A DNA stretch of 64,000 bases. Source: Hyphococcus sp. (lineage in GTDB: Bacteria; Pseudomonadota; Alphaproteobacteria; Caulobacterales; Parvularculaceae). Under the pieces are notes generated by a model. The model was not told where the DNA came from and made no database searches. It saw only the letters and a list, made by a program, of their open reading frames with translations. The stretch is taken from NCBI GenBank assembly GCA_028284345.1, contig JANQRY010000006.1, positions 124,001 to 188,000 of the forward strand, read 5' to 3'. A program made the translations under genes and the position numbers. Shown here in pieces: positions 16,569 to 25,934 of this stretch. The first letter of the stretch is position 1, and each line of letters opens with the position of its first letter.

Positions 16569-18872
16569 ATGAGCATCGAGAACACCCGGCCGCCCCATGG
16601 CGGCCACAGTGATCAAGGCATCACCGTCCTGTTGCGGCGGATGCACGACGCTGTGGCGCGCGAAGGGAGCGCCCAGGACCGGCTCGACCATCTGACGCGA
16701 ACCATTGCGTCCCATGTCGTCGCGGATGTCTGTTCGATTTATCTCCGGCGCCCCGATGACATATTGGAGCTTTATTCCACCGAGGGTCTCAACCGCGAGG
16801 CCGTGCACCGGACGCGGCTCGGGATCGGCGAGGGCCTTGTGGGTCTTGTGGCGAAGAGCCGGCGCCCGCTGGTGACGGACGACGCGCCCCAGCATCCCGC
16901 CTTCGCCTATCGGCCTGAAACCGGCGAGGATCCGTTCAGCTCGTTTCTCGGCGTTCCCTTGATCCGCTCGGGCAAGACGCTGGGCGTGCTCGTCGTGCAG
17001 AACCGCGCGGCGCGTCACTATGCGGACGAGGAAGTCGAGGCGGTGCAGGCGGTTGCGGCGCTGCTTGCCGAAATCGCCGCGTCGGGCGAACTCCTAAGCC
17101 GGGAAGAAACGGCGGTCGTCGGCGAGATGCTGCACCGGCCGGAAACGCTGAAAGGCGTTCCGATTGTCGCCGGCATCGCCTCTGGTCACGCGGTCTTTCT
17201 TCAGCCGCCGACGCCGAAGCACAAGGTTTTTGCGAGCGATGTCGCCGCGGAGGCCGGCCGGCTCGAAGAGGGTTTGACGGCGTTGCGCGCTTCCGTCGAC
17301 GCGATGCTCGCCGAAAACCAGAGCCTTACCGACGTCTCGCGCGATGTCCTCGAAGCCTATCGCCTGTTCGCCTATGACCGCGGCTGGAAGGACAGGCTGC
17401 GCGCGGCGGTGTTTTCCGGGCTGACGGCGGAGGCTGCCGTTGAGCAGGTGAAAACCGAAAATCGTACCCGGCTCGGACAGGCCCGCGACGCCTATATGCG
17501 CGAGCGGATGCACGATCTCGACGATCTGGCCCATCGCCTGTTGCGGTTGTTGTCCGGCGACCATAACGGCGCCCGGCGCGCCCTTGGCGGCGATGCGGTG
17601 CTGATGGCGCGGGTCATGGGCCCCGCCGAACTCCTCGAATATGACCGGCAGAACCTCAAGGGTCTCGTCCTTGGCGAGGTTTCGGCGACATCCCATGTGG
17701 CGATCGTCGCGCGCGCGCTGAAAATTCCCATGGTCACCGGCGTCGGCGATGCGATTGACCGGTGCGAGGAGGGCGATTTTGTCGTCATCGACGGCGACAA
17801 GGGCGAGATCCATATTCGTCCGACCTCGGATGTTATCGAAACCTTCCGGACGCGGCGGGAATTACAAAGCGAACGACAGGCGGAATTTGTAAAGGAACGC
17901 GCGCTGCCGACGCGCACCGCCGACGGCGTCGATATCACAGTGATGATCAACGCCGGTCTCGTGCTCGACATGCCGCATCTCCATGAGACCGGCGCCAGCG
18001 GCGTCGGCCTTTTTCGCACCGAGCTTCAATTCCTGATTGGTCATGCGCTGCCGAGCGTCGCCTCGCAGACTGCGCTCTACAGTGAGGCGCTCGACCTTGC
18101 CGACGGCAAGCCGATCATTTTCCGCACTGCCGACATCGGCGGCGACAAGATGGCCGCGTATATGGAGCGCATGGACGAGGGCAATCCGGCCATGGGCTGG
18201 CGGGGCCTGCGCATGGCCGTCGACCGTCCGGGCATCATCCGGCCGCAACTGCGCGCATTGCTCTCCGCCGCCGCGGACCGCGAGTTGCGCATCATGTTTC
18301 CCATGGTGACGCTGGCGAGCGAGATCGACGATGCGCGCGCGCTGATGGACCGTGAAATCGAACGGGTGCAGCGTCGCGGCGACGCTCTGCCGAACCGCAT
18401 TCATGTGGGCGCCATGATCGAAACGCCGGCGGCGGCATGGAACATCGCCGGGCTTGCGGGCAAGGTCGATTTCATGTCCATCGGCGGCAACGATCTTGCG
18501 CAATTCTATTTCGCCGCCGATCGGGATTCCGAACGCGTCCAGCGACGCTACGATCCGATGAATCCGGGGTTCTTAAGTTTTCTGAAGCATGTGGTGAACA
18601 ACGCCAACGCCACCGGCCTCTCGCCGTCCTATTGCGGCGAGCAGGCCGCCGATCCCGTGACGGCGGCGGCGCTGATCGCGCTTGGCTTGCGTGATTTTTC
18701 CGTGCCGGCCTCGTCCGTCGGGCAATTCAAACGGCTGATTCGATCGCTGGACGCTGCCGACGCCGCGGCCTGGTTCCAACACCGATTTGCGACGCCGGTG
18801 GATTCCTTAAGAGACGCGTTCACCGCCTATCTCAACGAAAAAGGCGTGTTGCGGGCGTCAATTGGAGGTTAA
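16569..18872 (+). CDS. ptsP: PTS-Ntr enzyme I: phosphoenolpyruvate-protein phosphotransferase PtsP
   Basis: This 767-residue protein starts the nitrogen-related phosphotransferase chain (EI-Ntr to NPr to EIIA-Ntr). An N-terminal GAF domain (about 20-170) senses metabolites, classically glutamine and 2-oxoglutarate. The phosphohistidine is H376 in TSHVAIVARALKIPMVTGV. The C-terminal PEP-binding barrel carries GVGLFRTELQFL, MFPMV and SIGGNDLAQ. ATG 16569 was chosen; upstream in-frame codons lie inside lysC. Gene order lysC-ptsP-prfA-prmC is conserved in the class, here interrupted by two genes. Confidence 0.95.
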   Translation: MSIENTRPPHGGHSDQGITVLLRRMHDAVAREGSAQDRLDHLTRTIASHVVADVCSIYLRRPDDILELYSTEGLNREAVHRTRLGIGEGLVGLVAKSRRPLVTDDAPQHPAFAYRPETGEDPFSSFLGVPLIRSGKTLGVLVVQNRAARHYADEEVEAVQAVAALLAEIAASGELLSREETAVVGEMLHRPETLKGVPIVAGIASGHAVFLQPPTPKHKVFASDVAAEAGRLEEGLTALRASVDAMLAENQSLTDVSRDVLEAYRLFAYDRGWKDRLRAAVFSGLTAEAAVEQVKTENRTRLGQARDAYMRERMHDLDDLAHRLLRLLSGDHNGARRALGGDAVLMARVMGPAELLEYDRQNLKGLVLGEVSATSHVAIVARALKIPMVTGVGDAIDRCEEGDFVVIDGDKGEIHIRPTSDVIETFRTRRELQSERQAEFVKERALPTRTADGVDITVMINAGLVLDMPHLHETGASGVGLFRTELQFLIGHALPSVASQTALYSEALDLADGKPIIFRTADIGGDKMAAYMERMDEGNPAMGWRGLRMAVDRPGIIRPQLRALLSAAADRELRIMFPMVTLASEIDDARALMDREIERVQRRGDALPNRIHVGAMIETPAAAWNIAGLAGKVDFMSIGGNDLAQFYFAADRDSERVQRRYDPMNPGFLSFLKHVVNNANATGLSPSYCGEQAADPVTAAALIALGLRDFSVPASSVGQFKRLIRSLDAADAAAWFQHRFATPVDSLRDAFTAYLNEKGVLRASIGG

Positions 18873-18972
18873 CAAATTCCTGCTTATATGGATGGCCTTC
18901 AGGGATTATAACAAAATCGTCGGCGAAAACGTGTACCATCGGCGCAATGAGTAAAGAGCGGGCGCGCGCAAA

Positions 18973-19782
18973 GTGAACAGTAAAGACGGCACGGCGGAAA
19001 TATTCGACATGGAAGACGCGCGCCGTCGTCGCGCCGACAATGGCGACGATGCGGGCGCGTTGCTCCGGGCGGCGCGCGAAGAGCAGGGCCTTTCCCTGAA
19101 CGAGGCCGCCGCGAAAACCCACATCAAGGAACGCCATCTCGAAGCGATCGAGGCGCTCGCTGCGGATGCACTGCCGGCGCGTCCCTATGCGATCGGTTTC
19201 GTGCGCGCCTATGCGGAATTTCTGGACCTCGATGCGGACGCCATTGTCGGTCTTTTTAAAACCGGCGCCGGGTTTGAAACCGCGAGCCCGGTTGAGGCGG
19301 AAAAATTTGAAGTCGCGGAAAACGCAGAACCCGCGGACAAGCCGGAGCTTTCCCTGCTGGCGGTGGTCTGCATCCTCGCCTTCATTCTCTGGTGCGCCTG
19401 GCAGATCACCCTGCCGCGCGAAGTGAGGCAGTTAGGCTCCGCCCCGCCGGAGGCGGCGCCGGTCGAAACGGCGGTTCCAACGCCCGTCGCCCCGCCGGCC
19501 GAAGCGGTGGTCGACGCCGTGCTTATCGAACGCGTCGAGCCGATCTATCCCATGGGTTGTCTCAACAGCGCGGCGGCGGTGGAGACGGTGATCCTAAGCC
19601 TTTCCGTCACGCCCCAGGGCCGGGTCGCCGGCGAGCGCATCGTCGAGGCCAGCAACAGTTGTTTTGGCGAGGCGGCGCTGATCGCCGTGCGGCGCTGGAA
19701 ATTCGAGCCCATGACCGTCGCCGGCCGGCCGCGCTCGGCGCACGATCAGCGCTTCGAACTGACCTTTGAGCGCCCGCTTTAA
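18973..19782 (+). CDS. RodZ-like HTH / transmembrane / TonB C-terminal fusion protein
   Basis: This 269-residue protein has a RodZ-type helix-turn-helix at about 32-95 (LLRAAREEQGLSLNEAA, IKERHLEAIEA, YAIGFVRAYAEFLDLD), one transmembrane helix at about 125-146, and a Pro/Ala/Val linker. It ends in a TonB C-terminal domain at about 178-267 (RVEPIYP, VILSLSVTPQGRVAGERIVEAS, EAALIAVRRWKFEP) with two cysteines. RodZ proteins normally end in DUF4115; here a TonB-type module replaces it. The topology is coherent for either family: HTH in the cytoplasm and TonB domain in the periplasm. The GTG start overlaps the stop of a nine-codon reading frame (18947-18976, MSKERARAK) as GTGA. No ExbB/ExbD is nearby. 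The function could be envelope shape control, energy transduction or both. Confidence 0.75.
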   Translation: MNSKDGTAEIFDMEDARRRRADNGDDAGALLRAAREEQGLSLNEAAAKTHIKERHLEAIEALAADALPARPYAIGFVRAYAEFLDLDADAIVGLFKTGAGFETASPVEAEKFEVAENAEPADKPELSLLAVVCILAFILWCAWQITLPREVRQLGSAPPEAAPVETAVPTPVAPPAEAVVDAVLIERVEPIYPMGCLNSAAAVETVILSLSVTPQGRVAGERIVEASNSCFGEAALIAVRRWKFEPMTVAGRPRSAHDQRFELTFERPL

Positions 19783-19894
19783 GGCCAGTGAAATGGCGCA
19801 ATTTTCGCGCTTTTCCGACGGGCCTTGACTTCCCGCGCGGGCGCGCGATTTTGGCGCTGCAACCGTTCGCTTTTTTTCTTTGGAGACGGGACAC

Positions 19895-21025
19895 ATGTCC
19901 GTACGCCCGTGGCGCGATATTGAGCGACGCAAATGCCGCCAGATCATGGTCGGCGCCGTCCCCGTCGGCGGCGACGCACCGATTGCCGTTCAGTCAATGA
20001 CCAACACGCTGACCTCCGACGCCCAGGCGACGATCCGGCAGATCAACGAGATCGCCGAGGCCGGCGCAGACATCGTGCGCGTTTCCTGTCCGGACACGGA
20101 TTCGACCGCGGCGATGAAAGAGATCACCAAGGCCTCGCCCGTGCCCATCGTCGCCGATATTCACTTCCATTATAAACGCGGCATTGAGGCCGCGATCGGC
20201 GGCGCTGCGTGCTTGCGCATCAATCCCGGCAATATCGGGTCGGAAGAGCGCGTCAAGGAAGTCATTAAGGCGGCGAAAGATCACGGCTGCTCCATGCGCA
20301 TTGGCGTCAATGGCGGATCGCTGGAAAAAGACCTGCTTGAAAAATACGGCGAGCCCTGTCCCGAAGCGATGGTTGAAAGCGCGCTCGATCATGCGAAAAT
20401 TCTTCAGGACAATGACTTTCACGAATTCAAGATTTCCGTCAAAGCTTCCGACGTCTTCCTGACCGTCGCCGCCTATCACGCACTGGCCGAAGCCATCGAC
20501 TGTCCGCTGCATCTCGGCGTCACCGAAGCCGGGGGCCTGCGCATCGGCTCTGTCAAATCGGCGATTGGCATGGGCAACCTTCTTTGGGCGGGGATCGGCG
20601 ATACGATCCGCGTGTCGCTCTCGGCCGATCCGGTTGAGGAGATCAAAGCCGGTTTTGATATCCTGAAGTCGCTCAATTTGCGCCATCGCGGCGTCAACGT
20701 CATTTCCTGCCCGTCCTGCGCGCGGCAGGGGTTCAACGTTATTGAAACCGTTGAAACCCTCGAACAACGTCTCGCCCATATTACGACGCCGATGACGCTG
20801 TCGGTGATCGGCTGCGTCGTTAACGGACCGGGCGAGGCGCGCGAGACCGATATCGGCTTCACCGGCGGCGGCGCCGGCAAGGAACACGGCATGGTCTATC
20901 TCGGCGGCGAAATCGATCACCGCATCGACAACGACAAGCTCGTCGACCATCTGGTGGAACTGGTCGAGAAGCGCGCGGCTGAAATACAGGCCGAAGAGGC
21001 GAATGCCGCGGTTGCGGCTGAGTAG
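19895..21025 (+). CDS. ispG: 4-hydroxy-3-methylbut-2-enyl diphosphate synthase (flavodoxin)
   Basis: This 376-residue enzyme of the non-mevalonate isoprenoid pathway converts MEcPP to HMBPP with a [4Fe-4S] cluster. Cluster ligands are C272 and C275 in CPSCAR and C307 in GCVVNGPGE. The N-terminal TIM-barrel part has [13 protein letters not shown] and [13 protein letters not shown] at the proper distance supports ATG 19895. It supplies precursors for the ubiquinone side chain used by ubiG and ubiX products in this window. A terminator-like hairpin follows. Confidence 0.98.
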   Translation: MSVRPWRDIERRKCRQIMVGAVPVGGDAPIAVQSMTNTLTSDAQATIRQINEIAEAGADIVRVSCPDTDSTAAMKEITKASPVPIVADIHFHYKRGIEAAIGGAACLRINPGNIGSEERVKEVIKAAKDHGCSMRIGVNGGSLEKDLLEKYGEPCPEAMVESALDHAKILQDNDFHEFKISVKASDVFLTVAAYHALAEAIDCPLHLGVTEAGGLRIGSVKSAIGMGNLLWAGIGDTIRVSLSADPVEEIKAGFDILKSLNLRHRGVNVISCPSCARQGFNVIETVETLEQRLAHITTPMTLSVIGCVVNGPGEARETDIGFTGGGAGKEHGMVYLGGEIDHRIDNDKLVDHLVELVEKRAAEIQAEEANAAVAAE

Positions 21026-21041
21026 ATATCCGGATTTGATC

Positions 21042-21074
21042 GCGCGCGCGGCGGGGCTTCCGGCGCGCGCTTTT
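21042..21074 (+). terminator. probable intrinsic terminator after ispG
   Basis: GCGCGCGC at 21042-21049 pairs with GCGCGCGC at 21063-21070 around a 13-base loop, followed directly by TTTTC. It lies between ispG and prfA, which are in the same direction, so prfA may have its own promoter or be expressed by readthrough. Confidence 0.55.
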
Positions 21075-21103
21075 CATTTCGAAATGCATGAAAGCGAAAA
21101 GCG

Positions 21104-22180
21104 TTGATCCCTCAGGAAAAACTCGACGCATTGATCGACAAGTTCGACCAGATCGAGGCGCGCATGTCCTCCGGCGCGGAGGCCGGCGATATCGTCAAGC
21201 TGTCGCGCGAGCATGGCGAGCTGCGCCCGGTCGTTGACAAGGCGCGGGAGTTGATCGACGCGCGCAAGCAGCTTGCCGATCTTGAGGAGCTTGTCGCCGG
21301 CGACGACGCGGACATGGCGGCGCTTGCCAAGGACGAGCTTGCCGAGCTGCGCGAAAGCCTTCCCGGCCTTGAGCATGAGATGCAGCTTCTTCTGTTGCCC
21401 AAGGATAAGGCGGACGATTCATCGGTCATCCTCGAGGTGCGCGCTGGCACAGGCGGCGATGAAGCGGCGCTGTTCGCCGGCGATCTCTTCCGCATGTATC
21501 AGCGTTTCGCCTCGCTCAACGGCTGGAAAGTCGATGTTCTGTCCGCGTCTGAGTCCGAAGCGGGCGGCTACAAGGAAATTCAGGCAAGCATCAACGGCGA
21601 CGGCGTTTTTGCCAAGATGAAATTCGAGGCCGGCGTGCATCGGGTTCAGCGCGTGCCGGCGACGGAGACGCAAGGGCGCGTGCACACCTCGGCGGCGACC
21701 GTCGCTGTTCTGCCGGAACCGGAAGACGTCGATATCGAAATCAACGAAAGCGACTTGCGGATCGACGTTTTTCGCGCATCGGGGCCGGGCGGGCAGTCGG
21801 TCAACACAACGGACTCCGCCGTCCGCATCACCCATATTCCCACCGGCGTCGTCGTCAGCCAGCAGGATGAAAAATCCCAGCACAAGAACCGCGCCAAAGC
21901 CATGCAGGTCTTGCGTGCGCGTCTTTATGAAGCTGAACGCGCGCGCGTGGACGCGGAGCGCGCCGCCGAACGCAAGGGCATGGTCGGCTCCGGCGACCGG
22001 TCCGAGCGCATTCGCACCTACAACTATCCGCAGAGCCGGGTGACGGACCACCGCATCAACCTGACGCTTTACAATCTCGATGAGATCATTCGCGGCGATG
22101 CGCTCGGCGAATTGGCGGATGCGTTGATCACGCAGGATCGCGCCGACCGTCTCGCGGCGATGCAAAGCGATGTCGGCTAA
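21104..22180 (+). CDS. prfA: peptide chain release factor 1
   Basis: This 358-residue RF1 decodes UAA and UAG. The GGQ catalytic motif is G229-G230-Q231 within the family segment [18 protein letters not shown]. The only suitable in-frame start is TTG 21104, giving [18 protein letters not shown]. Two nearby ATGs (21084, 21088) are in other frames. prmC overlaps its 3' end by 11 bases and encodes the enzyme that methylates the GGQ glutamine. Confidence 0.97.
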   Translation: MIPQEKLDALIDKFDQIEARMSSGAEAGDIVKLSREHGELRPVVDKARELIDARKQLADLEELVAGDDADMAALAKDELAELRESLPGLEHEMQLLLLPKDKADDSSVILEVRAGTGGDEAALFAGDLFRMYQRFASLNGWKVDVLSASESEAGGYKEIQASINGDGVFAKMKFEAGVHRVQRVPATETQGRVHTSAATVAVLPEPEDVDIEINESDLRIDVFRASGPGGQSVNTTDSAVRITHIPTGVVVSQQDEKSQHKNRAKAMQVLRARLYEAERARVDAERAAERKGMVGSGDRSERIRTYNYPQSRVTDHRINLTLYNLDEIIRGDALGELADALITQDRADRLAAMQSDVG

Positions 22181-23051
22181 CCTTCAAAACGCGACGACGA
22201 TCGAGGCGATGATCCGCGCCGGCGCCGACATGCTGTCCGCGTCGCAGTCGCCGCGCCTCGACGCCCGCGTGCTCGCGAAATTCACGTTGGGCTGCGACGA
22301 CGCCGCGCTCATCGCGCGGGCGCGCGATGCGGCGGATAGCGCCGCGAAAGAAAGGTTCGGCAATCTCATTCTGCGCCGTGCGTCCGGCGAGCCGATTGCG
22401 TATATCACCGGTGAAAAAGAATTCTGGGGCATGCCGTTTCGCGTAACGCGCGACGTTCTGATTCCCCGCGGCGATTCGGAATGTCTTGTGGAAGCCGCGC
22501 GCGATCATGTCGATGCGCGCGCGCCAGCGCGCATTCTCGATCTCGGAACCGGCTCGGGATGTCTTTTGTGTGCGCTCTTAAGCGAACTGCCGCAGGCGTC
22601 GGGGCTTGGCGTTGACGTCTCGCCGGGCGCCGTCGCCGTCGCGCGCGAGAACGCCGCGACGCTCGGGCTATCAGCGCGCGCCGACTTCGTTGTGAGCAAT
22701 TGGTTTGAAAATGTTAACGGCGAATTTGACATCATCATCGCCAATGCGCCCTACATCCCCGATGGCGACCGTCCGGGGCTGATCGTCGACGTTTCCGATT
22801 ATGAACCGTCGCTCGCGCTTTTCGCCGGCGGCGACGGCCTCGACGCGTATCGGCGCATTTTTGAGGCGGTTAGCGGCTATTTGGCGCAGTCCGGCGCGTT
22901 TGTCCTGGAATATGGCGACCCCGTTCAGGGCCGGGAATTGCGGGCGATGGCGGCGGCGAACATTCCGGGCGCCGAGCTTTCGGTCATCCGGGATCTCGCG
23001 GCCCGGGAGCGGGGCCTGGCGGTCCGAAAACAGCCCGGAAAAAGGGATTGA
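22170..23051 (+). CDS. prmC: release factor glutamine N5-methyltransferase PrmC, NAPY variant
   Basis: This 293-residue enzyme methylates the glutamine of GGQ in RF1/RF2. It has an N-terminal helical domain (about 1-85), the SAM motif [15 protein letters not shown] and the acidic GVDVSPGAV. The active-site motif reads N192-A193-P194-Y195 instead of the usual NPPY. The two residues that hold the glutamine side chain (N and Y) and the second proline are kept, so activity is likely retained. The C-terminal [16 protein letters not shown] region is normal. It overlaps prfA and is probably coupled to it. Confidence 0.92.
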   Translation: MSANLQNATTIEAMIRAGADMLSASQSPRLDARVLAKFTLGCDDAALIARARDAADSAAKERFGNLILRRASGEPIAYITGEKEFWGMPFRVTRDVLIPRGDSECLVEAARDHVDARAPARILDLGTGSGCLLCALLSELPQASGLGVDVSPGAVAVARENAATLGLSARADFVVSNWFENVNGEFDIIIANAPYIPDGDRPGLIVDVSDYEPSLALFAGGDGLDAYRRIFEAVSGYLAQSGAFVLEYGDPVQGRELRAMAAANIPGAELSVIRDLAARERGLAVRKQPGKRD

Positions 23052-23320
23052 AATAGTTCAGCAAAACGGTAATATTGACTCAAGACATTGCAGATCGCGC
23101 CCCATAGGCGCAGGTCTCGTCCATACTCCATCACCAAGGCTGGCTGTTGAAAGGGTCTGGCTTTTGTCCGCAGCGATGCTGCGCATTGGAACCAAATAAC
23201 GCATGAAATAACGGGCGACGCGTCTGTCGCCGATGGTTTGCCGAGATCAACCACATCAGAGCCGCGAGGCGCGTTGCGCTTGCCTGCGCGGCGTTCAGGG
23301 GAAAGCGTAAGGACGACACT

Positions 23321-23884
23321 ATGAAGCGAGGCCGCAATCAACGCCGGCGCCAGGGCGGGTCAAATCCGAACAGGGCGCTCGATTCGAACGGGCCGGATGT
23401 GCGCATTCGCGGCACCGCCAATCAAATCTACGATAAATATACGGCCCTTGCGCGGGATGCGTCGTCAGCGGGCGATCGCGTGAAAGCGGAGAGTTATCTC
23501 CAGCACGCGGAACACTACTTTCGCGTTATCCGCGCCATGCAGCCGCCGCAACAGCAGCAGTCCGTAGACGCCGACGGCGATCAGCCGAGCGTCGCCGACG
23601 GCGGTGAAAACAAGGGCGGCGACCGCCAAAGTAACGAACGCCAAGGCAGCGAACGACCGAGCGGCGGGCGCAACACGCGTCGCCGCGATGAAGTGCGCGA
23701 CGAACAGAAGCCGGCGGAGGAGGCTGGCGGCGATGAGGCTGCGGCGTCGGACGGCGCTGACGCGGAAGCGGAAGAAAAGCCGAAACGCCGCCGCGGGCGA
23801 CGCCCGGCGAAAGCCGCGGAAAGCGATGCCGACGACGGCAAGAAAAAGGCGCCGAAGGAAACTGCGGCTGCGGCGGCTGAATGA
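23321..23884 (+). CDS. DUF4167 domain protein
   Basis: This 187-residue protein has an N-terminal basic segment MKRGRNQRRRQG and the DUF4167 core (GPDVRIRGTANQIYDKYTAL, DAYLQHAEHYFR-like ESYLQHAEHYFRVIRAM). The tail from residue 85 on is long, highly charged and probably disordered, with Asp/Glu/Lys/Arg/Ala blocks. The basic N-terminus and tail suggest nucleic-acid binding, but the function is unknown. Alphaproteobacteria carry this gene after prmC. The 269-base gap before it (23052-23320) shows no gene or clear signal to me. Confidence 0.9.
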   Translation: MKRGRNQRRRQGGSNPNRALDSNGPDVRIRGTANQIYDKYTALARDASSAGDRVKAESYLQHAEHYFRVIRAMQPPQQQQSVDADGDQPSVADGGENKGGDRQSNERQGSERPSGGRNTRRRDEVRDEQKPAEEAGGDEAAASDGADAEAEEKPKRRRGRRPAKAAESDADDGKKKAPKETAAAAAE

Positions 23885-23934
23885 CGGTCAGCGCGATCTA
23901 GCGCCGATTGTGATTCATATGATCAACAAACCTT

Positions 23935-24019
23935 CCGCTCATCCCGGCGAAGGCCGGGATCTCAGGAGGCTTGTTCAGGACTTGCGGCTCGAGATCCCGG
24001 CCTTCGCCGGGATGAGCGG
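23935..24019. repeat. perfect 29-bp inverted repeat (palindromic element)
   Basis: Bases 23935-23963 and 23991-24019 are exact reverse complements, separated by 27 bases. Each arm contains a shorter internal palindrome, ATCCCGGCGAAGGCCGGGAT-like, so cruciform or multi-hairpin structures are possible. It lies between convergent genes (DUF4167 and aminopeptidase P). A 19-base solo copy of the outer arm is at 62712-62730. It may be a non-autonomous palindromic element that also terminates both transcripts. Confidence 0.85.
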
Positions 24020-24052
24020 TTGAAAAACTGATCCGGCCAAAGCGCAACCGGG

Positions 24053-25870
24053 CTAGATCGCGCGCGTCGCCTTTTCAAACCAGTCCTTGACGCCCGCGGG
24101 CAGATGCGGGCCCACGCGGTCGCGAACCGTTTCGTGATAGGCGTTCAGCCAGTCGCGTTCGCCGTCGGTCAGCAAGTCCGTCTTGACGAGGTCAAGGTCG
24201 ATCGGCGCCATGGTGATGGTTTCGAACTCCAGCATGTCGCGGTCGCCGCCGGGGACCGGCTCGGCCGGGCGCACGACGATCAGATTTTCAATGCGAATGC
24301 CGAAGGCGCCGGCTTTGTAAAAGCCCGGCTCGTTGGAAAGGATCATGCCCGGAAGCAGCGCCTGGCTGTTCGGCGCCTTGGCGATGCGTTGCGGGCCTTC
24401 ATGAACGCCGAGGAACGAGCCGACGCCATGACCGGTGCCGTGATCATAGTCGAGGCCGACGTCCCATAAGGGCTTGCGCGCGATGGCGTCGATCTGGTGC
24501 CCGGTCGTTCCCGCTGGAAATTTCAACCGGGCGAGGGCGATATGTCCTTTAAGCACGCGCGTAAACCGGTCGCGCATTTCGTCCGTCGGCGCGCCGATCG
24601 GCGCCGTGCGGGTAATGTCCGTCGTGCCGTCCGGATACTGACCGCCGGAATCGATCAGGAACAGCGTTCCCTTTTCCAGTTTGGCGTTAGTCTCCGTTGA
24701 AACGCGGTAGTGGCAGATCGCGCCATTGGCGCCGGCGCCGGAAATGGAATCGAATGAAAGATCGCGCAAATCGTGGTGCTCGGCGCGAAAGCTCTCGAGT
24801 TTTTTGGCGGCGGTGATTTCGTCGATGTCGCCCGATTGCGCTTCCGTGGCGAGCCAGTGCAGAAATTGCGTCACGGCGGCGCCGTCGCGGATATGCGCGG
24901 CCCGCGCGCCGTCAATTTCGGTGTCGTTTTTCGCCGCACGGGGAAGGGCGCAAGGGTCGGTCATGTTGACGATTTCCGCGCCCGCGGTTTTCAGATCGTC
25001 GACGAATTTTGACGGCGCCAGCGACGGGTCGACGCCGATGCGCGCGTTCTCAGCGCCGAATTTTTTGAGCGCGGCGCCGAGCTGATCCTCGCTGCGAATA
25101 TCAACGCCGTCGCCGAGGAATTCCGGCAGGGCGTTGTCGATTTTTTCCGGCGCGATGAACAGCGTCGCCGCGCCCTCTTTGGCGAGGACGGCCCGGGCCA
25201 GCGGCAACGGCGTCCGCGCGACGTCGCCGCCGCGAATGTTGAACAGCCAGGCGACGGACGGCGGCGCGGTAATCAGCGCCGCGTCGGCGCCGGCGGCTCG
25301 GATCGCTGCGGCAATCTCTTTGCGTTTTTCCGAAGACGCTTTGCCGGCGTAGCGCAGCGCGTGGGGTTTCGCCGGCGTTTTCGGGACCGGCGGCTGGTCG
25401 GCCCATGCGGCGTCAATCGGGTTCTTCGAGACGGCGACGAGCGTGAACCCGGCCTTTTCCGAAGCGGTTTCCAGTTTGCGCACGCTGTTTGTCGTATGGA
25501 GCATCGGGTCGTAACCGATGCGCGCGGCGGCCGGCGCGTTTTCGCGCAGCCATTGGTCGGGCGTCTGCTCCGTGACGTCGAAATAGTCGAAATAAGCGCC
25601 GTCGGCCTGCTGACGAACCTGCAGCGTGTACCGGCCGTCGGTGAAAATGACGGCGCGATCCAACAGAATAAGTGCCGCGCCCGCCGACCCGGAAAAACCG
25701 CTGACCCACATCAGTCGTTCCGCGTAGGCCGGGATATATTCGTTCTGATATTCATCGTCATGGGGAACGACGAACCCGTCGAGCTTTTGCTTTTTCATTT
25801 CCGCGCGCAGACGCGGCAGATGCTTGCCGGCGAAGGAGCGATCGGAAACCGGTTCGAATGTCTGAAACAT
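24053..25870 (-). CDS. Xaa-Pro aminopeptidase (aminopeptidase P family, M24)
   Basis: This 605-residue, three-domain enzyme of the eukaryote-like aminopeptidase P type removes N-terminal residues preceding proline. It has two creatinase-like N-terminal domains (about 1-320) and a pita-bread M24 domain. Probable metal ligands are visible: D in FLIDSGGQYPDGT, D in TTDITRT, H in HGTGHGVGSFL, E in SNEPGFY and E in RIENLIVV. ATG 25870 gives MFQTFEPVSDRSFAGKHL, while upstream in-frame codons extend towards prmA. It probably acts in the cytoplasm, as no signal peptide is seen. Confidence 0.93.
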   Translation of the reverse strand: MFQTFEPVSDRSFAGKHLPRLRAEMKKQKLDGFVVPHDDEYQNEYIPAYAERLMWVSGFSGSAGAALILLDRAVIFTDGRYTLQVRQQADGAYFDYFDVTEQTPDQWLRENAPAAARIGYDPMLHTTNSVRKLETASEKAGFTLVAVSKNPIDAAWADQPPVPKTPAKPHALRYAGKASSEKRKEIAAAIRAAGADAALITAPPSVAWLFNIRGGDVARTPLPLARAVLAKEGAATLFIAPEKIDNALPEFLGDGVDIRSEDQLGAALKKFGAENARIGVDPSLAPSKFVDDLKTAGAEIVNMTDPCALPRAAKNDTEIDGARAAHIRDGAAVTQFLHWLATEAQSGDIDEITAAKKLESFRAEHHDLRDLSFDSISGAGANGAICHYRVSTETNAKLEKGTLFLIDSGGQYPDGTTDITRTAPIGAPTDEMRDRFTRVLKGHIALARLKFPAGTTGHQIDAIARKPLWDVGLDYDHGTGHGVGSFLGVHEGPQRIAKAPNSQALLPGMILSNEPGFYKAGAFGIRIENLIVVRPAEPVPGGDRDMLEFETITMAPIDLDLVKTDLLTDGERDWLNAYHETVRDRVGPHLPAGVKDWFEKATRAI

Positions 25871-25934
25871 TGCGAGGTCTCTTTCGATGGTTGCTGACGT
25901 TATCGCCCGTCGCCGCGGCGGTCTCAAGGCCCGT

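Noticed and set aside
15251-16585. 444-codon reading frame opposite lysC
   Set aside because: It spans exactly the lysC gene in the mirrored frame, is Arg/His/Gly-rich, and has no ribosome site or recognised domain.
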